From positions 1 to 48,679 of the forward strand of contig JAPPNY010000127.1 of assembly GCA_028818385.1 (NCBI GenBank): DNA of 48,679 nt, written 5' to 3'. Both the position numbers and the translations under genes were made by a program. The notes below the pieces were generated by a model. It had not been told where the DNA came from, made no database searches, and saw nothing but the letters and a program-made list of their open reading frames with translations. Positions within the stretch are counted from its first letter, which is position 1; every line of letters starts with the position of its first letter. The stretch comes from Spirochaetaceae bacterium. GTDB taxonomy: Bacteria; Spirochaetota; Spirochaetia; SZUA-6; Bin103. Below are positions 34,337-42,921 of the stretch, piece by piece.

Positions 34337-36085
34337 ATGAGAAAGCTATCGATAGTCATGCTCGGTATGCTGCTGCTGCCGGCCGCAGGCCTGTTCGCAG
34401 CCGCCGAGGGGGAGATGGCCGCCGATGCGCCGATGCCCATCACCTGGGCCGGGGTGGGCGGCGCCGCGGTCGGCGAGAACACGGTGGTCGAGCAGCTTCT
34501 GGAGGAGAAGTTCAACGTCGAGATCGACACGATCCGCTACCACCAGAACGACCGCGAGAAGCACAACCTGCTGGTGGCTTCGGGCGAGCATCCCGATGCG
34601 TGGTACGTCTGGAACTTCCACGATCAGAAGTTCATGGAAGGCGCCTACCGCACCATCCCGCGCAGCATGATCGAAGAGGAAATGCCGTTCTACGTCGACG
34701 CCATGAACGAGATCGGCACGGCCGGCTGGGCCTACTTCCTGGCCCCCGGCAAGACCGACGAGTACTGGGCGATCCCGCGCTTCCAGCAGCAGTTCGGGAA
34801 GGAGGGCAACGGAGCCCAGCACTACCTGCGCTATGACTGGCTGGAGCGGGTCGGCATGACCGACTTCTTCGACGCCGTCGACCAGAGCCCGGAGAGCAAG
34901 CCGGACACCTTCTACTGGGAACCCGCCGTCCACGACATCGACGAGTTCGAGTCGGTGCTGGCGGCGTTCCGCGACAAGCTGGACTTCGGTGACGACAAGG
35001 TGCGCATTCCGTACGGGTTCACCGGCGACCAGACCCAGGCGTTCATGTTCCGCGCATCGCTGGTCCTCTACGCCTACGGTCTGAACAACAAGCCCAGCTA
35101 CGACTACGACGGCGACACGGTGCCCCCGTACGGCGGCGAGCTGGTCATGGACGGCAACTGCCCGTGCTTCCGGGACGCCACCAAGCGACTGCAGAAGTGG
35201 TACTCGGAAGGCTACATCGATCCGGAGCTGCCGGCTGTCGGCTTCGAGCAGTGGAAGGACCGCATCGCCTCCGGCGTCTACGGCATCTGCACCACGTGCG
35301 GCGTCACCGGCTGGAGCTGGGAACAACAGGACGGTGCCGGTCAGGGACAGGGATGGACGGCGGTGCGCGAAGACGGCGCCAAGTGGATGGCATTCACCGG
35401 CCTCAGCCACAACGGCACGTACCGCACCAAGTACAACAACCAGGCGCTGCCGTTCGGCAGCCGCGTGGTCGCCTACACCGTCAACCGCAGCGTGTCGGAC
35501 GAGAAGCTGCGGCGCCTGCTTTCGATCTACGACTACGTGAACTTCGATCCGCTCGGCCGGATCATGGCCGGCAGCCCCGGCGGCCTGGAGGGCGTGCACT
35601 GGGAGTGGGACGGTGAGCCCGATCGCTCCAGTGACATCGCGCTGTCCAACTCGCCCCGCAAGGCGCTGGAGGGCTGGACCTTCGAGAACGTCGGCGGCCA
35701 TTACTTCACACACCAGACGTTCCCGGCCCGATACGCGGTCGCGCGCGCGAGCAATGAACACCACCAAGCGTGGATCGACCACTACTTCACCGGCCCCGGC
35801 CAGCAGTTCTCGCTGCCGCCGTACAAGGAAGACGTCTTCAACCAGACCGACTACACGGCGATCGCCGGCGAGGTGACCGCCGCGCTCTGGACGATCCGCG
35901 ACGAGTTCTACTTCAAGGCGATGACCAACGCCGACTTCGACGTGGACGCCGAGTGGGACGCTCACGTGGAGAAGTACCTGAACGCCGGCGCGCGGCGCCT
36001 GCTGGATGAGCTCGGCAAGCTCACCTTCAACGTTCCCGACTTCAAGTCCGGGAAGATCTCGGTCGAGGAGGCCCTGGGGCAGTAA
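34337..36085 (+). CDS. Extracellular solute-binding protein (family 1, LplA-like)
   Basis: A 582-residue exported binding protein. The N terminus is a clean signal peptide (MRKLSIVMLGMLLLPAAGLFA) followed by AAEGE, a form common in spirochaete binding proteins. The length exceeds that of most sugar-binding proteins (400-450) and matches the larger LplA-like group that delivers oligosaccharides to LplB/LplC permeases. Internal VLAAFRDKLDF and WKDRIASGVYGI segments fit the two-lobe fold. No permease or ATPase is adjacent. It has its own consensus promoter, a Shine-Dalgarno (GAGGAG) and a strong terminator, so it is a monocistronic, probably abundant product. Confidence 0.85.
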   Translation: MRKLSIVMLGMLLLPAAGLFAAAEGEMAADAPMPITWAGVGGAAVGENTVVEQLLEEKFNVEIDTIRYHQNDREKHNLLVASGEHPDAWYVWNFHDQKFMEGAYRTIPRSMIEEEMPFYVDAMNEIGTAGWAYFLAPGKTDEYWAIPRFQQQFGKEGNGAQHYLRYDWLERVGMTDFFDAVDQSPESKPDTFYWEPAVHDIDEFESVLAAFRDKLDFGDDKVRIPYGFTGDQTQAFMFRASLVLYAYGLNNKPSYDYDGDTVPPYGGELVMDGNCPCFRDATKRLQKWYSEGYIDPELPAVGFEQWKDRIASGVYGICTTCGVTGWSWEQQDGAGQGQGWTAVREDGAKWMAFTGLSHNGTYRTKYNNQALPFGSRVVAYTVNRSVSDEKLRRLLSIYDYVNFDPLGRIMAGSPGGLEGVHWEWDGEPDRSSDIALSNSPRKALEGWTFENVGGHYFTHQTFPARYAVARASNEHHQAWIDHYFTGPGQQFSLPPYKEDVFNQTDYTAIAGEVTAALWTIRDEFYFKAMTNADFDVDAEWDAHVEKYLNAGARRLLDELGKLTFNVPDFKSGKISVEEALGQ

Positions 36086-36107
36086 CCCTCGCCGGCCACG
36101 ATCGGAT

Positions 36108-36145
36108 CGCGAAAGAGCCGGCGGGTTTCCGCCGGCTCTTTCGCG
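36108..36145. terminator. Bidirectional intrinsic terminator
   Basis: A perfect 17-bp inverted repeat (36108-36124 and 36129-36145) with a 4-nt GTTT loop lies between the convergent solute-binding protein gene and the LysM gene. The outer stem contains GAAAG on one side and CTTTC on the other, giving a short U-rich run in either direction. It is the strongest hairpin in the window. Confidence 0.8.
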
Positions 36146-36154
36146 CTCAAGGCT

Positions 36155-37975
36155 TCAGATCGCCGGGATGATCAGTCGCCAGTTGGGGTAGATCAGGTCG
36201 GGGTTCTGGATCAGGGCGCGATTGCGCCGCCAGATCCGCGGCCACAGGAACGGATCGGCGTACCAGCGGTCGTACTCCGCGATGCGCCACAGGCTCTCGC
36301 GCCGTTCCGGAATCAGTTGCACGGTGTGGATGCCGAGCACGGTATAGAGCTTGTAGCGCTCCAGGTAGCGGCGGGCGTCCTCGAAGCGCTCAATGGACTG
36401 GCCGTACTTTCGGTCATCGAACGCTACCACGCCATCGATCCAGAGCTCCCGAGCCTTGATCAGATCGTTGGCAGCGCGGCGCTCGATCCCGTCCAGGATC
36501 GCCCTTCGGCGCGCTCCGCCTGCGCGCAGCGCTTCCAGCACCGGCCGGCCCGACCATGGCTGCGGCGTGATGACGTCGCCCTGTTCGGTCACCACCGTGA
36601 GCTCCGACGCCACCTCCAGCTCCTCCATCACCGCCTGCAGCAGGGCGGCGGCGCGCTCCATCTGCTCCGTGTAGGCCTCGTCGGCCACGGCCATCAAGTT
36701 GCGGCACACCTCGATCGCGGCGCCGAACGCCTCTTCGGCGTCGGCCAGCCGGTAGGACTGGAACGCGTCCAGGCCGGTCAGGTACAGCGTGTTGAGCCGC
36801 TGGTACAGCGACCGCAACTCCCGCAGCCTCTCTGCGGCCCAGCCGGTTGTGTCGAGTTGCTGGACGGCGGCCAGACAGCGCTCCGCCTCCGTGCGTACTC
36901 CGTACAGCAGCTCCAGCCGGTCGAGGAGCGAATCGCGCAAGGCCAGCATGTCGTCGGCGGTGGCCAGGGCCAGCCGGTACGCTCCGAAGTAGTCGCCTGA
37001 CCGGTAGAGATCTTCGGCACGCCGGATGGCGTCGACCATTTCCTGGAAGGAGACCGGCACCCAGAGATCAGCCTGGATTGCCCGCAGATCGTCAAGCCGG
37101 CTCTGCAGCAGGTTGCGCAGCCTCTCCGCGGCCAGCCGCACCGAGTTCTCGAATGCCGCGACGGCCCGCGCTTCAGCGGCCTTCAGGGATACGTGCGATC
37201 CACCCGGGTCGACCCCGCGGATTCGTCCGGAGGTGCGCAGAGCCGTGCGGGCCACGTCCAGGTTCTGCGGGTCGTAGAACGGCGCGGCCACTTCCTCGGC
37301 GCGCGCGATCAGCACGCGCACCCGGTCGAGGTCGGCGTCCGTGGGTGGCTGAATGATCGTCGGACCGCCGGCACGCGCCGGCTGCGGGTAGGAAGGGAGC
37401 ATGGGCAGCGCCGCGCTCGAGGCCGGATGTCGCGGTCGCTGCGGCTCCACCTGTGCCCCCACGGCGGGAGCCGCACCGGCGCCGGATCCCGTGGGCGTCA
37501 CGATCGCACCCGGCATGATCGGTTGCGGCACCTTCCTCACCGGGTGCTCCGGGCGCGCGGGCATGGTGTGCTCGCCGGGGCCCGGAGCACCCTCGGCTCC
37601 GGCGCCTGCCGGCCTCCGTGGGATCCCAACGTCGTCCATGGGTCCCCATGCCAGCAGTTGGGATCGTCGCGGATGTGGCGGCCGTTCCGGCTCGATGTGT
37701 GGCGTGACGTTCGCTTCCCCCCCAGCGCCAAACAGGCCGGCATCGAGAGCCGGCTGGGCCACGTGCGGGACGGCCGCGAACTCGATCAGCGGCGGCGGCG
37801 GCATCGCCGGCTCGCTCAACCGGGCGGCCGGGAGCGCGGTCACCGACGGTGGTGCGATGTGAATACCCAGGTTGAGGGGAATGGACACGGGTTGTGTGGC
37901 GCAGACCGTGAGCACCAGCGGCATGACGGCTGCGATCGCGAGGTGACACCACCTGGTCACCGACTGCGTGGTCAT
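36155..37975 (-). CDS. LysM-domain envelope protein, spirochaete type
   Basis: A 606-residue exported protein. The first 25 residues form a signal segment ending VLTVCATQ; the lipobox is unorthodox (valine before cysteine), though spirochaete lipoboxes are relaxed. Residues about 30-210 are proline-rich and low-complexity, residues about 215-480 are long amphipathic helices resembling coiled coil or TPR, and the C-terminal 60 residues form a LysM-like module with RRESLWRIAEYD and NPDLIYPNWRLIIP. This suggests a peptidoglycan-anchored periplasmic protein. ATG 37975 is used; the extension to 38203 overlaps the ABC ATPase gene. It faces the terminator at 36108-36145. Confidence 0.78.
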   Translation of the reverse strand: MTTQSVTRWCHLAIAAVMPLVLTVCATQPVSIPLNLGIHIAPPSVTALPAARLSEPAMPPPPLIEFAAVPHVAQPALDAGLFGAGGEANVTPHIEPERPPHPRRSQLLAWGPMDDVGIPRRPAGAGAEGAPGPGEHTMPARPEHPVRKVPQPIMPGAIVTPTGSGAGAAPAVGAQVEPQRPRHPASSAALPMLPSYPQPARAGGPTIIQPPTDADLDRVRVLIARAEEVAAPFYDPQNLDVARTALRTSGRIRGVDPGGSHVSLKAAEARAVAAFENSVRLAAERLRNLLQSRLDDLRAIQADLWVPVSFQEMVDAIRRAEDLYRSGDYFGAYRLALATADDMLALRDSLLDRLELLYGVRTEAERCLAAVQQLDTTGWAAERLRELRSLYQRLNTLYLTGLDAFQSYRLADAEEAFGAAIEVCRNLMAVADEAYTEQMERAAALLQAVMEELEVASELTVVTEQGDVITPQPWSGRPVLEALRAGGARRRAILDGIERRAANDLIKARELWIDGVVAFDDRKYGQSIERFEDARRYLERYKLYTVLGIHTVQLIPERRESLWRIAEYDRWYADPFLWPRIWRRNRALIQNPDLIYPNWRLIIPAI

Positions 37976-38067
37976 TGAGTTCGTCCCTACCTTCGTCTTA
38001 TCGGCTGTGCGGGACGTTTGCCGCAGTCCGAACGACGCAGGATCTGCCGTGGGCGGCGGTGGCGCCG

Positions 38068-39147
38068 CTACTGGACGCCCTTGAGGCTCAGCTCCCTGGC
38101 GAAGTGGCAGGCGGCGAAGTGGTTGGGCGCCACCTCCTCCCATGCCGGCTCCTCCGAACGGCACCGGTCCTGGGCGTACAGGCAGCGTGGATGGAAGTAG
38201 CACCCGGACGGCGGGTTGGCGGGATTGGCCACCTCGCCCGGGAGGATGATGCGGTCCATGTGCGTTTCCGGATCGGGCTGCGGCACCGCGGAAAGCAGTG
38301 CCTCCGTGTACGGATGCTTGGGACTGCCGAACAGCTCCTCGGTTTCGGCAAGCTCGACCATCTTGCCCACGTACATCACACCCACCCGGTCGGAGATGTG
38401 CTCGATGACGCTGAGGTCGTGGGCGATGAACAGGTAGGTGAGGTTGAACTCGGCCTGCAGGTCCTCCAGCAGGTTGAGGATCTGAGCCTGGATGGACACG
38501 TCGAGGGCGGACACCGCCTCGTCACAACAGATGAACTCCGGCTTCGGCGCGAGTGCCCGGGCGATGCCGATACGCTGGCGCTGGCCGCCGGAGAAGGCGT
38601 GCGGATAGCGCTTGAGGTGCTTGACCTCCAGGCCGACGATGTTCACCAGCTCCTTGACCCGATCTTCCAGCTCCTGTCCGCGCGCGAGGTTGTTGGCCAC
38701 CAGCGGCTCGGCGACAATGTCCAATACGGTCATGCGCGGATCGAGCGACGAATAGGGGTCCTGGAAGACCATCTGCATGTGGCGGCGGATCTGCCGCAGC
38801 CGGTTCTTGTCCAGCTTGGTGATGTCGATGGGCGCGTCGGCGGCCTGGAACTGGAAGTTGATCGAGCCGTCGGTAGGCTCGATCGCACGCAGGATGCAGC
38901 GCCCCAGGGTCGTCTTGCCGCAGCCGGACTCTCCCACCAGGCCGAGCGTCTCTCCCTCGTTGATGAACAGGTTGATGCGGTCGACGGCCTTGACGTGACC
39001 GGTGACGCGGCGCAGGAACCCCTTCTCGATCGGGAAGTACTTGCGCAGCTCATCGACTCTCAGGAGCGTTCGCGCTCCGTTTCCCGCGGGCGCTCCGCCC
39101 GTGGCGGCGGACTGCTGCGTGCCTCCGCGGCTGTCGGGTTCGCTCAT
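38068..39147 (-). CDS. Oligopeptide/dipeptide ABC transporter ATPase, OppF/DppF-like
   Basis: A 359-residue ATPase with Walker A GESGCGKTT, signature SGGQRQR, Walker B FICCDEAVSALD and the switch HDLSV. The C-terminal oligopeptide extension contains RCLYAQDRC cysteines that may hold an iron-sulfur cluster, as in DppD/DppF. The ATG overlaps the OppD-like stop in an ATGA junction. These ATPases energise peptide, nickel or opine import through DppB/DppC permeases, none of which lie nearby. It lies 93 nt upstream of the LysM gene on the same strand. Confidence 0.9.
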   Translation of the reverse strand: MSEPDSRGGTQQSAATGGAPAGNGARTLLRVDELRKYFPIEKGFLRRVTGHVKAVDRINLFINEGETLGLVGESGCGKTTLGRCILRAIEPTDGSINFQFQAADAPIDITKLDKNRLRQIRRHMQMVFQDPYSSLDPRMTVLDIVAEPLVANNLARGQELEDRVKELVNIVGLEVKHLKRYPHAFSGGQRQRIGIARALAPKPEFICCDEAVSALDVSIQAQILNLLEDLQAEFNLTYLFIAHDLSVIEHISDRVGVMYVGKMVELAETEELFGSPKHPYTEALLSAVPQPDPETHMDRIILPGEVANPANPPSGCYFHPRCLYAQDRCRSEEPAWEEVAPNHFAACHFARELSLKGVQ

Positions 39148-40211
39148 CGTGCCGCTCCTAACGCTCGCCGGGGTTGGTCCGGCGTCTCGGGTACGGGTTC
39201 GGTCTGCGGGCTGTGCAGGTAGCAGCGGACCGAGTGGCCGGGGGAAACCTCGACCAGGCCCGGCACCTCCATGTCACAGGTTCCGGCGATGGCGTCCGGG
39301 CAGCGGCTGTAGAAGCCGCACATGCGCGGCGGGTCGAGCGGGATCGGCACGGTGCCTTCGATCGCCTCCAGGCGCTGCTTGGCGTCCTTGCCCATGCGCG
39401 GGATGGACTTCAGCAGCAGCCGCGTGTAGGGATGCAGGGGGTTGCGGAACAGCTCCTTGGTCACCGCGTGCTCCACCACGCGGCCCAGGTACATCACCGC
39501 GACCTCGTCGGCGATCTCGGCGATCACCCCCAGGTCGTGGGTGATGTACAGGATCGCCATGCCGAACTCCTCCTGGAGCCCGGCCATCAGGTCCAGGATC
39601 TGCGCCTGCACGGTCACGTCGAGGGCCGTGGTCGGCTCGTCGGCGATCAGCAGCTTGGGGTTGCAGGACAGCGCCATCGCAATCATGGCGCGCTGGCGCA
39701 GGCCCCCGGAGAGCTGGTGCGGGTACTCGTTGATGCGCTGCGACGGATTGGGGATGCCGACCTTGTCCAGCATGTCCACGGCCAGCGAGTGCGCCTCCTG
39801 CTTGTCCCTGGTCTTGTGCAGGAGGATGGCTTCCTCGATCTGGTTGCCGATCGTGTGCACGGGCGACAGGCTGGTCATCGGCTCCTGGAAGATCATCGAG
39901 ATCTCCTTGCCGCGGATCGCCCGAACCGAATGGCCGAACGGGTCCATGTCGGCGAGATCGACGCCGGGCTCGCCGTCGCGGTGCAGCAGGATGTCGCCCG
40001 AGATGATGCGTCCGGGGGTGGGGACGATGCGCAGGATGGACTGGGCGGTCACGCTCTTGCCGCAGCCGCTCTCGCCGATGATGCCCAGGGTCTGCCCCTG
40101 GTGGACGGTCAGGCTGACCCCGTCGACGGCCTTGAGCGTGCCTTCGTCGAGCGAGAAGTGGGTCCTGAGGTCCCGGAGCTCCAGTACGGGCGCCTGGGTA
40201 GCGGTATCCAC
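39144..40211 (-). CDS. Oligopeptide/dipeptide ABC transporter ATPase, OppD/DppD-like
   Basis: A 355-residue ATPase with Walker A GESGCGKSV, signature SGGLRQR (the DppD form), Walker B LLIADEPTTALD and the switch HDLGV. The RMCGFYSRCPDAIAGTC region near the end carries the Cys cluster typical of the C-terminal oligopeptide domain. The start is GTG 40211, 10 nt after a TTGACC-N18-CAGACT promoter-like pair (40251-40222). It is the first gene of the two-gene ATPase unit. Permease and binding-protein partners must be encoded elsewhere. Confidence 0.9.
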   Translation of the reverse strand: MDTATQAPVLELRDLRTHFSLDEGTLKAVDGVSLTVHQGQTLGIIGESGCGKSVTAQSILRIVPTPGRIISGDILLHRDGEPGVDLADMDPFGHSVRAIRGKEISMIFQEPMTSLSPVHTIGNQIEEAILLHKTRDKQEAHSLAVDMLDKVGIPNPSQRINEYPHQLSGGLRQRAMIAMALSCNPKLLIADEPTTALDVTVQAQILDLMAGLQEEFGMAILYITHDLGVIAEIADEVAVMYLGRVVEHAVTKELFRNPLHPYTRLLLKSIPRMGKDAKQRLEAIEGTVPIPLDPPRMCGFYSRCPDAIAGTCDMEVPGLVEVSPGHSVRCYLHSPQTEPVPETPDQPRRALGAAR

Positions 40212-40321
40212 GAGAGCCCCGAGTCTGTGCCGTTGTCCCTATCCGGGTCAACCCGCAGAGATCACCCGCTCCCCGCGGGCGGCGGCCGACCGCGTCGAGG
40301 CGCTATGATGGAACTCGCCCG

Positions 40322-40732
40322 ATGCTGCCGCTCCTGCTCGCCTTCGCCGCCGTCATCGCGCTGTTCACGCTGGGCGTGCGCTTCGGGGTGGTGATCATCG
40401 GCAAGGTGCTCGGCCGCGTCGTCCACGAGCGGCACCACAACGCCGAGTACATCACCAGCACCGGCCAGGTGCCGGAGGCATGGACCCGCGCCTACTTCGA
40501 GCGGATCGACGAGCTGCAGGCCAACGCGGAGCTGGATGCCGCGGTGCGCGAGCGGCGCATCGCCCGGTTGGAGATGCAGGCGAAGCGCCGATCGATCAAG
40601 GGCATCGACGATCTGCTGCGCTACTTCTCCCGCGCGCCGGTGTTCGCCGACGAGCGCTCGCGCCGCGTGTTGATGGAGGAGCTCGAGTCCGCCAAGGAGA
40701 CGTGGCTGGAGTACCTGCGGAAGGGGAAGTAG
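40322..40732 (+). CDS. Small membrane-anchored protein of unknown function
   Basis: A 136-residue protein. One N-terminal transmembrane helix (LLLAFAAVIALFTLGVRFGV) is followed by a highly charged, mostly helical cytoplasmic tail rich in Glu and Arg (residues about 55-136), which could form a coiled coil. I recognise no family. ATG 40322 lies 12 nt after a -10-like TATGAT (40304-40309). It is divergent from the ABC ATPase pair and convergent with the sulfatase, so no operon partner is suggested. Confidence 0.65.
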   Translation: MLPLLLAFAAVIALFTLGVRFGVVIIGKVLGRVVHERHHNAEYITSTGQVPEAWTRAYFERIDELQANAELDAAVRERRIARLEMQAKRRSIKGIDDLLRYFSRAPVFADERSRRVLMEELESAKETWLEYLRKGK

Positions 40733-40733
40733 C

Positions 40734-42185
40734 TCAGCCCGGCTCCACGTAGTCCAAGGCCGGGTCTCTGCGCCAGACGAACTGCTCGGGGGCGCCGGTC
40801 TGCCGCGACCAGCGCGCGATCAGGTCGGTGGCCTGGCGCCGCTCGTCCATCTTCCGCTCGACGGCATCCGGGTCCCAATCGGCCAGCACGGCCGCGGTCA
40901 GATCCCTGACGAGCGCCGCGCAGGCCGGGTCGCCGTTCCGGTCGGCCACCTCGTCCGGGTCCTCGCGCAGGTTGAAGAGTTGCGGCCGGTGGCCGTGGTA
41001 GTAGACGAGCTTCCAGTCGCCGCGACGGATCATCCGCGTCGTCCAACCCTCGTACACGCAGTACTCGCAGAAGGCCTGGTCCTCCCAGTCGGTCTGCCGG
41101 CCGCCGAGCAGGCCCAGCAGGCTGCGGCCGTGGGATCCGGGCAACGGCTCGGCGCCCAAAGCCTCCAGCATCGTGGCGTTGAGGTCGAGCCCGCTGACCA
41201 CGCGGTCGCACGCCACGCCCTCCGGCAGCCTGCCCGGCCACGACACGATCGCCGGGATGCGGGCCGACGCCTCGTAGTGGCAGCGCTTCATCCACAGGTC
41301 GTGCTCGCCGGCCATGTCGCCGTGGTCGGAGTGGTAGACGATGAGCGTGTTCTCCTCGAGTCCGTTCCGGCGCAGCGCTTCCAGGATGTCACCGATCAGC
41401 GCGTCCATCCGGTCGATCAGCGCCCAGTAGGCCGCGCGGGTCCGAAGGATGAGGTGGTCGGGGACGTCCTCGACGCCGCACAAGGATCGCCACCAGGACT
41501 CGAACGGATGCAGCCGGTCGTCGAACGGCGTCCTCACGCGGGGCAGGGTGACGCGGTCGCGGTAGCGGTCGAAGTCGGCGCGGCGCGCGACGTAGGGGGC
41601 GTGCGGGAGGATGAACCCCACCGACAGGCAGAACGGATCGTCGTTCACTCCGGCGCGCCTGCGGATCCCGAACCGGTTGAGGAAGTCGATGGTGGCCGCG
41701 GTCACGTCCTCGTCGTGCACCTGATAGCTGCTCTGTCCGGCGCCGGAGTGCTCGATCGCTACGCACGCCTCCCCGGGCACCTCTCCGTCGCCGGGATGGT
41801 TGGAGCCGTGGTCGCCGATCGGCCGCTCGGCGTAGCCGTGGAGCTGGTCGATGCCGACCGAGTGCATGCGGCCCATCAGCACGGGCCGGTAGCCGGCGGC
41901 GCCCATGGCGTGCGCGAGGGTGGGCTGGTCGCTGCCCAGGATGTGGTGGTTTGTCCACACGTCGATCTCGTGCGGGTGCTTGCCGGTGAGCATCGCCATG
42001 CGCGACGGCACGCAGACCGGCGACGGGCAGTAGGCGTTGGTGAAGGTCACGCCGCGGCTCGCCAGTCCGTCCAGGTGGGGGGTCTGTACGACGGGGTCGC
42101 CGTAGCAGCCGGTCACGAACGGGTTGTGCTGATCGGAGTGGATGTAGAGCAGGTTGGGCCGTCGGCCAGACGATGGGCTGGTCAT
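40734..42185 (-). CDS. Type I sulfatase
   Basis: A 483-residue arylsulfatase-superfamily enzyme. The formylglycine signature is C58-V-P-S-R followed by MAMLTG, with C58 the residue matured to formylglycine. Metal-binding D18 lies in HSDQHN, and SDHGDMAGEHDLWMK provides the second metal-binding Asp-His. No signal peptide is visible, so the enzyme may be cytoplasmic or use a different export route. It would desulfate a sulfated sugar, phenol or choline-type ester. An anaerobic or aerobic maturase is not present in the window. Confidence 0.88.
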   Translation of the reverse strand: MTSPSSGRRPNLLYIHSDQHNPFVTGCYGDPVVQTPHLDGLASRGVTFTNAYCPSPVCVPSRMAMLTGKHPHEIDVWTNHHILGSDQPTLAHAMGAAGYRPVLMGRMHSVGIDQLHGYAERPIGDHGSNHPGDGEVPGEACVAIEHSGAGQSSYQVHDEDVTAATIDFLNRFGIRRRAGVNDDPFCLSVGFILPHAPYVARRADFDRYRDRVTLPRVRTPFDDRLHPFESWWRSLCGVEDVPDHLILRTRAAYWALIDRMDALIGDILEALRRNGLEENTLIVYHSDHGDMAGEHDLWMKRCHYEASARIPAIVSWPGRLPEGVACDRVVSGLDLNATMLEALGAEPLPGSHGRSLLGLLGGRQTDWEDQAFCEYCVYEGWTTRMIRRGDWKLVYYHGHRPQLFNLREDPDEVADRNGDPACAALVRDLTAAVLADWDPDAVERKMDERRQATDLIARWSRQTGAPEQFVWRRDPALDYVEPG

Positions 42186-42214
42186 GTTTTCATCCCGTTG
42201 ACAGCCGTTTCACG

Positions 42215-42293
42215 TTGACCGACTCGGAGTCATCCATCAGGCTGTGAAGATGAAGAATATCACAGTCTCTGTGAACGAGGATACGTATCACAG
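42215..42293 (+). promoter_or_regulatory. VapBC promoter with four operator half-sites
   Basis: TTGACC (42215-42220), 17 nt, CAGGCT (42238-42243), then 6 nt to ATG 42250. CTGTGA or its complement TCACAG occurs four times: 42242-42247, 42260-42265, 42269-42274 and 42288-42293. The middle two form a 15-bp perfect palindrome. The first overlaps the -10, and the others lie in the first codons of the antitoxin, so operator and coding sequence overlap. Confidence 0.55.
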
Positions 42294-42492
42294 GGCGCGT
42301 ATTCGCGCCGCGGAGCTCCATACCTCCGTTTCGGCGGTGGTGCGTGACTTCCTCATCACGTTCTCTGGCGAGGAGACCGACTACGAGCGCCGAAAGCAGC
42401 TCGAGCGCAGCACGATCGAGTCGATCCGCCGCTTCGACGCTTCGGACCTCCTGCCTCGCGACCGCGTCCACGAGCGCGATGCACTTCGTTGA
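42250..42492 (+). CDS. VapB-like ribbon-helix-helix antitoxin
   Basis: An 80-residue antitoxin. The N terminus (KNITVSVNEDTYHRAR ... TSVSAVVRDFL) is a ribbon-helix-helix: the beta strand ITVSV followed by two helices, which binds the palindromic half-sites in its own promoter. The charged C terminus would wrap the toxin. ATG 42250 coincides with the predicted transcript start of a TTGACC-N17-CAGGCT promoter; GTG 42244 is an alternative. It overlaps the PIN toxin gene by 14 nt. Confidence 0.78.
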   Translation: MKNITVSVNEDTYHRARIRAAELHTSVSAVVRDFLITFSGEETDYERRKQLERSTIESIRRFDASDLLPRDRVHERDALR

Positions 42493-42901
42493 TACCAATA
42501 TCCTGCTCTACGCGGTGTCGAGACCGCCTGCGGGGCAGCAGGAAGAGCGACGCAAACAAACCATCGCGCTGCAGATCCTTGACCGCACCGATCTTGCGTT
42601 GTCCGTGCAGGTGCTGCAGGAGTTCTACGTACAGGCGACGAGGCCATCGCGAGACGATCGGCTCAGCCACGGGCAGGCCACCGACTTGATCCATTCCTGG
42701 CTGCGCTATCCGATCCAGGAGAACACGATGGCGCTGCTGCAGGCGGCTCTCGCCACCAGCCACCGGTGGCAGATCTCGCTTTGGGATTCGTTGATCGTCG
42801 AAGCGGCGCGGACCCTGTCATGCTCCGTGGCGCTGTCCGAAGATCTGCAGAATGGCATGGACTTCGCCGGCGTCCGCGTCGAGAACCCGTTCGCGGCCTG
42901 A
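42479..42901 (+). CDS. VapC-like PIN-domain toxin
   Basis: A 140-residue PIN-fold ribonuclease. The acidic metal site is assembled from FVDTNILLYA (D5), the QEFYVQAT glutamate, WDSLIVEAA (aspartate) and the ALSEDLQNG Glu-Asp. PIN toxins cleave tRNA or rRNA and are blocked by the VapB partner encoded just upstream. ATG 42479 lies 14 nt inside the antitoxin gene, the usual coupling; the longer frame to 42344 is antitoxin shadow. It is convergent with the PhyH-like gene. Confidence 0.85.
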   Translation: MHFVDTNILLYAVSRPPAGQQEERRKQTIALQILDRTDLALSVQVLQEFYVQATRPSRDDRLSHGQATDLIHSWLRYPIQENTMALLQAALATSHRWQISLWDSLIVEAARTLSCSVALSEDLQNGMDFAGVRVENPFAA

Positions 42902-42921
42902 ACCGTTCTCGGGTTCGTTCA

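Noticed and set aside
34288..34836. ATG 7 nt after the TATAAT promoter, opening a frame that overlaps the binding-protein gene
   Set aside because: The frame is arginine-rich and has no domain; the binding protein has its own Shine-Dalgarno and signal peptide in another frame.
36108..36145. Strong 17-bp palindrome considered as an attachment site or binding site
   Set aside because: Its placement exactly between two convergent gene ends, with CTTTC on both sides, fits a bidirectional terminator better.
37193..37978. Plus-strand open frame opposite the LysM gene's proline-rich region
   Set aside because: A by-product of low-complexity coding on the other strand; no start signal or homology.
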